Shown piece by piece: positions 59,036-64,000 of a DNA stretch of 64,000 nt (position 1 is its first letter; each line of letters starts with the position of its first letter). The notes below the pieces were generated by a model, which was not told where the DNA came from, did not search any database, and worked only from the letters and a program-made list of their open reading frames with translations. Origin of the DNA: Epiperipatus broadwayi (taxonomy: Eukaryota > Onychophora > Udeonychophora > Euonychophora > Peripatidae); the NCBI GenBank assembly GCA_028023455.1, contig JAQFVV010012477.1, positions 1,109,501 to 1,173,500 on the forward strand, written 5' to 3'. A program made the position numbers and the translations under genes.

Positions 59036-61131
59036 TTTAAATGTTTATTTATCTACCTATCTGTCTATGTATCTATCTATTTAATTAAATATCTACATGA
59101 ATTATATATTATGTAAAACTTTACTTTCTAACATATTCTTGAGTCATATATTTTTATTGAAGTTTAAAGTTTTTCTTTGAGGTAGAGGGTATCTATTTTA
59201 GAACGGGATTATTAATAATCATTTAAAGTATTTATCTGAAGTGATTGTAACTGAAATTTTGAGTGCAAAAAGTTATAATATTGTGAATCTAGGTATAGTA
59301 TGTGTATGTATGTATATGCGCGAGCATGAGAGAGTTTGTATATTTATCTTTTATTAGTTCTATCAACAATAGTAACACAAGTTTTTATTTCAGATATACT
59401 TTAAGTGTTGGATAATGAAATATGAATCAATTACATAAATTCGACATTGATAATTTAGTTACATTACAACTCTAAAACGATACAGTGTGTACATATATAT
59501 ATATACGTTAAGCCTATTCACACCATTTGATTTTAAAGTCTTCGTATTAAAAAAAAAAATACGACGATAATGCGACATTTTACTTAAAATCATAAATAAA
59601 CGCGCAAATAGAAACTGCTATTTATAATTAAATATTTTAATTTAGAATAAACAAAACTGAAAAAATAAGAAAAAAAAACTTTAAAATCTTTATATTTACA
59701 AATATATTTATCAATTTCCTTCGCTGAGTGATATATCAATATTTTTTTACATGTGATGAAGCAATTAAGATGTGTAATGTTTTCTTTTAAACACAAAACA
59801 CGTGTGAGAAAGAGAAAAATGGCAGAAAGGATTCATCGGAATGTTATAACTAACTAGAATCAGATTGTTTAGTGAACATAACATCATTTTTCTTTCTTAA
59901 TTCATGAAATTAAGATGCTAGAATAATATGAGTCAGAAATAAGGCTTGAAAATACTGACATTTTTCTTTAGGGACATAATACAGGCTAGTTAAAACGAAA
60001 GATAAAGTAAGTGTTGAAATATTAATTTTAATAAATATGTATACCTATATATAGTTTTGTTTAAAATAGTTTTTATATATGTATGTATGTACACGTAGTG
60101 TAAAAATATATTTTTTAATGAAATAAAAAAAAAGATTATTTTTGACCAAAAAAATTATTAAATTTTATTTTAATATTTGTATTTCTTCCCATTTCTTTAA
60201 TTAGATCATGCGCGGTTTAACGCAAATGTAAAGTGTCGGAATCTGGATTGTGTTATCCTGCTGGATTGTGTTATCCTGGGATAGATGTCGGGCTAGCACT
60301 TCCACCAATAGAACATTTTATGAATTTTTTAGCATTAAAGCTATTCAAATATTTATTTATTAATAAAAACAAAATCGTTCTCAATTGTTACATATGGATA
60401 TATGTATCTAAAACTTATCATAAAAGATTTACACAATTTTTGCAATACCTCATTACCTGATGTTTAAGTTCAGATGAAATTTGAAAAGTTTTATGAGAGT
60501 TACAAATATATACGGAAGTTTTAGATTTTTTTTTTTAAATAGTTAGACAATAACAACAAAGTTGCAATTTATCTATTTATTAACTAGTATATTGATATCT
60601 AATTCCCTTAGTTACAGAATATTATATAAACAGTTCCATTTTTTTTTTTTTTTGGTTAAAAGAAGATTGCTTTGACAACAGGTTGAGATTGCTGATAGTT
60701 ATTGATATTGGGATTGTCTAAATATTGAATGATTTTAATGATATACATATATGCGTGTGTGTGGGTGCGTAAACCTCTACCAAACTGCAATGAATTAGAC
60801 AAGCAAAAAAAGTTTTCTTTTTCTTCATTTTTTGCTGAAGAGGAACACTAGGGCCATCTATAATTACATATTTTATATATTTTTTTATAATTTTAACTGC
60901 TCAAAGGCACATATACTATAACCAAAGAATAACACTTGTTCACTAACGTATAATCTAATTTCATATTGTTCTAGAGTTCATAAGAAGTTTGAACATCAGA
61001 AGTGATAGATCTTGTCATAAACAACAGATCTTGGATATGCAGAATATTTTATCATTGATTTGCTTATATTTTACCATTAAATGCTAACTACTTTACACAA
61101 TTTATTTTGGCCTTAGTATTTCAAGTTATTA
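59036..61131. other. AT-rich sequence, no gene seen
   Basis: Short AT and poly-T runs (for example 60639-60653). At 60233-60290 a unit of about 19 bp (CTGGATTGTGTTATCCTG) occurs twice in tandem. The 75-codon ORF over it is not recognisable. Confidence 0.55.
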
Positions 61132-61190
61132 AACAGGCAAAACTCTCCATACAGCAGTGCCACCCTGTGCCAACCAGAGTAATCATATGA
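61132..61190 (-). repeat. Fragment of the 7.4-8.7 kb foldback family
   Basis: AAACAGGCAAAACTCTCCAT followed by GTGCCAACCAGAGTAATCA closely matches 7729-7785 and the inverse of 8385-8450. Only this end of the module is present. Confidence 0.75.
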
Positions 61191-64000
61191 TGTTTATTTC
61201 AAGTTATGTTTTAACCTTTAATTAGTTTGCTTTATCATGAACATGTATTAATTTAATTTTTATTTAAATGCTTAGTGAAAAGCATTTAAAATCAGTGTTT
61301 ATTTATTAACAATATTCTTTATCAAGAATAACTTTGGAGTTCTAAAACATTCTATTCAATATATATTTTTATAATATATTCTGAATTCTGTATATTTGAC
61401 ATAAGTTAAAAAAAATATTGAAATCTCTAATGTGTACACATTTGATAAAATAATGCATTTGCTAGTGAAGTAAACATCAAAATTTATTAGAATTCACCAG
61501 CTATAGTTGGGATTATTAATACCCTTTTTAAAGTTCAAATATAATTTATCAAGAACTATTTACTTCAATCAGTATATTAATATTTTTAAAAGACTGTGAA
61601 CACATGGATAGTATCAATAAATTTTAATCAACAAAATCTTAAATTAATCATAAGAAATTCAAAATGTGAAATTATTCAATTGTTAAAAAAAAAAAAAAAT
61701 TCTAATAAAATTAAGCAGGATAAACAAACTAATTTTTTTTAAATATATATATAACTATTGGTTTTATGGAATAGAAAGGTAAACAGATCATGTTTAAACC
61801 TGTGATTTTATATCATTATAGTTTTTTATATAACAAAATCTTCATATATTACAGTCCAAATATGAACTTTCTTCACTATGGTATGAACTTAGACCAGAGT
61901 TAAAATACAATCAATCTCTAACTTATAAAACTTATCTTGATAAGAGATGAAAACATTATCATTTTGATAATATGTTTGGGAGTTTGATCATGTAATTTAC
62001 ATTTTTTATTAAACTAGCTCTGTACCAAATTAACTTCATTATCTAAATAATGATAAATAGCAGTGCTATTTGAAAGTTTTAGACATGATTATTAGTAATC
62101 TGCTTTTGAAAACAGGTTATATTTGCTAGTTAAAAGAAGTTTATTTAAACTTTTAGACATGTAAACATGTGAATTTATTATAGTCCAAGCATCAACTTTT
62201 TTTATTGATATTAATATCTTATGGTAGGATTTTTCTTTTGCAAATTGATATTGCCTTAACAATAGATTGAAGATTTATGGTATAAATTTAGGTTGATATC
62301 AGGCGATTTATATTATTCACTATAATTATTTAAAAAATTGTAAATTTTATGCTGATTTCCAGATCTAAGATAGCAAAAATATTTTGAATCTATAATCCAG
62401 ATTTTCTGGAGTCCACTCTTAAAATATAGAGAACTGCTATGAAGACTATCCATCTTAAATACAAACTTTGCTTTATTTTTTACTACAACTGGAAAATGAT
62501 AAAAAATATATATTTATTATGTTTAATAAGGAATTATTCTGTTTGTAAGTAAAAAGTTTCAATTCATTTTATTTCTAAAATCATTTTTTAAAATGTTTGA
62601 AAGAGATCTAGCAATATATGTCACAGAATATATCTGGTATTGTTAAACATAGCAAAGTTACTTTTATGATATTCTTTTCAAATGTACTTTATTATAATAG
62701 ACAATTACTAAAGTATTGGTCTGCATGTTTATATTCTTTTTAAAGTTGCAAGAATATTGATTTTTAGATTTATTTAAATCACATAACATATTTTTTTGAT
62801 ATTTAATGGCAAAATAAAAATAATTGCTATATCTTCAACAATTTACTTTATAATTGCCAATGTCATATAAGTTCAAATTTAAAATATTTCTTCCATAAGG
62901 TTATGACAATTTTAATTTCTAATAAATTTACTATTTATATTTAATTCCATTTTTTTTTCCCACTGATGTTTTCATGTTATTTGCAAAATATTTAAAATTA
63001 ATTTAAAGTCTTACTTTATGATTTACAAGAAAACTATTTTTATCTTTAACACAGCTTACAAATCTAACTCATTTATCAATATAATTAGAGAGATTACATT
63101 TTATATTAGTACAATTATTCATCAAAGATATTTTAATATGTTATACATCTTACAATTTTGACATATTACTTTACATTATTTGACTTTAATTTTAAAATAG
63201 TATTTACTTTTAAAAATTTATTTTAAATAAATTGTTTTGTTGTTGTTAATAAATTAGATTAAAATATCATAGTCATTTATTACTCTATATTAATCATTAT
63301 TAACAATATTTTTTTATTAAATTAATATTTGGAATGTGATATATCACTAACAAAGCATATTCTACTAGGACCCCATGCATCAATTACATTTGCATTAAAA
63401 GCATGGATGCTATTATTATTCTACTCTTATAAAATTTTCTATTTTATATTTATTCATTACTATTTCTTTTCTTATTGTAGAAAATTTTTATTGAAAAAAT
63501 TAACAGCAGATACTCTATTTTATTTTAGTTCGAGATTACTAAATAGTCAAAATAATTGTTATTTAGTAATTTTATTTGTTTCACTCTTTCATATGTGAAT
63601 TCATGCTTCGTATTTTCAAAATATAATATTATATATAAAATTAATTTTATTTTTTCTATAATATCTTTTTTTTTGCTTTGAATTGATTTTTGTTTTTAAA
63701 TTGTAAGATAACAATTGGATATACATTGTAAGGTATATAAAAGTGCTGTTGATAATGTATTGATATCACTCTTTATTATTAAATTTCTCAATGACATCTT
63801 TAATATTTGTAATATTAAATTCTGTTATATTGATTAAATATTTTTAAGATTATAATTATTTTGGTATTTGTACAATCATACCCTATTTTCAGTGAATATC
63901 TTGAAATAATGTGCTTCACATCTTCAGTTAAGTTCATCATATAGACTTAAGGCTTTCTGGTGGGATATAAGACCATCAAACAAAACCTTCTTATGATTCA
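61191..64000. other. AT-rich sequence, no gene seen
   Basis: About 2.8 kb with no convincing ORF or repeat. The 89-codon ORF at 63329-63598 is Phe/Tyr/Leu-rich as expected for AT-rich noise. Confidence 0.55.

Overview
This is a low-GC (roughly 25-30% by eye) eukaryotic, almost certainly invertebrate metazoan, intergenic or intronic window. I see no bacterial genes, operons, rRNA or CRISPR. The recognisable coding sequence is nearly all from degenerate retroelements: an RTE-like non-LTR element, Penelope-like elements (PLEs) with a GIY-YIG endonuclease, a Gypsy-type pol and a Gag-like ORF. Together with tRNA-like SINE/MITE repeats, a hAT-type MITE and a long TCTA microsatellite, these suit a repeat-rich invertebrate such as a mollusc, chelicerate, flatworm or cnidarian. 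The sequence does not decide the lineage.

Layout. 0-5 kb: AT-rich filler with one GC-rich candidate terminal exon (about 1007-1167). 5-10.1 kb: a series of foldback elements (5096-5410, 6432-6686, 7446-8692, 9116-10049), three of them bounded by 12-14 bp direct repeats. 10.58-10.92 kb: a hAT-type MITE with a perfect 8-bp target duplication. 14.0-16.5 kb: a decayed RTE-like element (endonuclease, reverse transcriptase, C-terminal domain), with a second 3' fragment at 17.85-18.15 kb and a small foldback at 17.4-17.66 kb. 23.3-23.9 kb: a PLE GIY-YIG fragment. 25.4 kb: a near-perfect palindrome. 25.5-30.3 kb: G-rich/C-poor intron-like filler. 30.3-38.8 kb: a Gypsy-type element with 1.7-kb LTRs and a broken pol. 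Its left LTR runs straight into a head-to-head inverted LTR copy, giving a palindrome of about 3.1 kb. 40.0-50.1 kb: a minus-strand, apparently gag-only LTR element whose left LTR carries a 3.1-kb nested insertion. 50.4-52.6 kb: a 2.1-kb foldback with a strikingly G-depleted interior. 52.8-54.4 kb: a three-module cluster of tRNA-like foldbacks. 57.3-58.2 kb: a mirror-image pair of PLE C-terminal fragments. 58.9 kb: (TCTA)n. The rest is AT-rich sequence with no feature I can support.

The genes do not form a working pathway. The unifying theme is foldback structure: at least eight separate palindromes or inverted repeats, several flanked by 11-14 bp direct repeats. Some carry PLE coding sequence, and some carry a hairpin followed by a (C)GAAAC motif that resembles, but does not fully match, the hammerhead ribozyme core found in PLE terminal repeats. 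The most interesting hypothesis is a family of non-autonomous, PLE-mobilised palindromic elements. The second is the LTR palindrome, whose centre falls on a hairpin at the LTR terminus.
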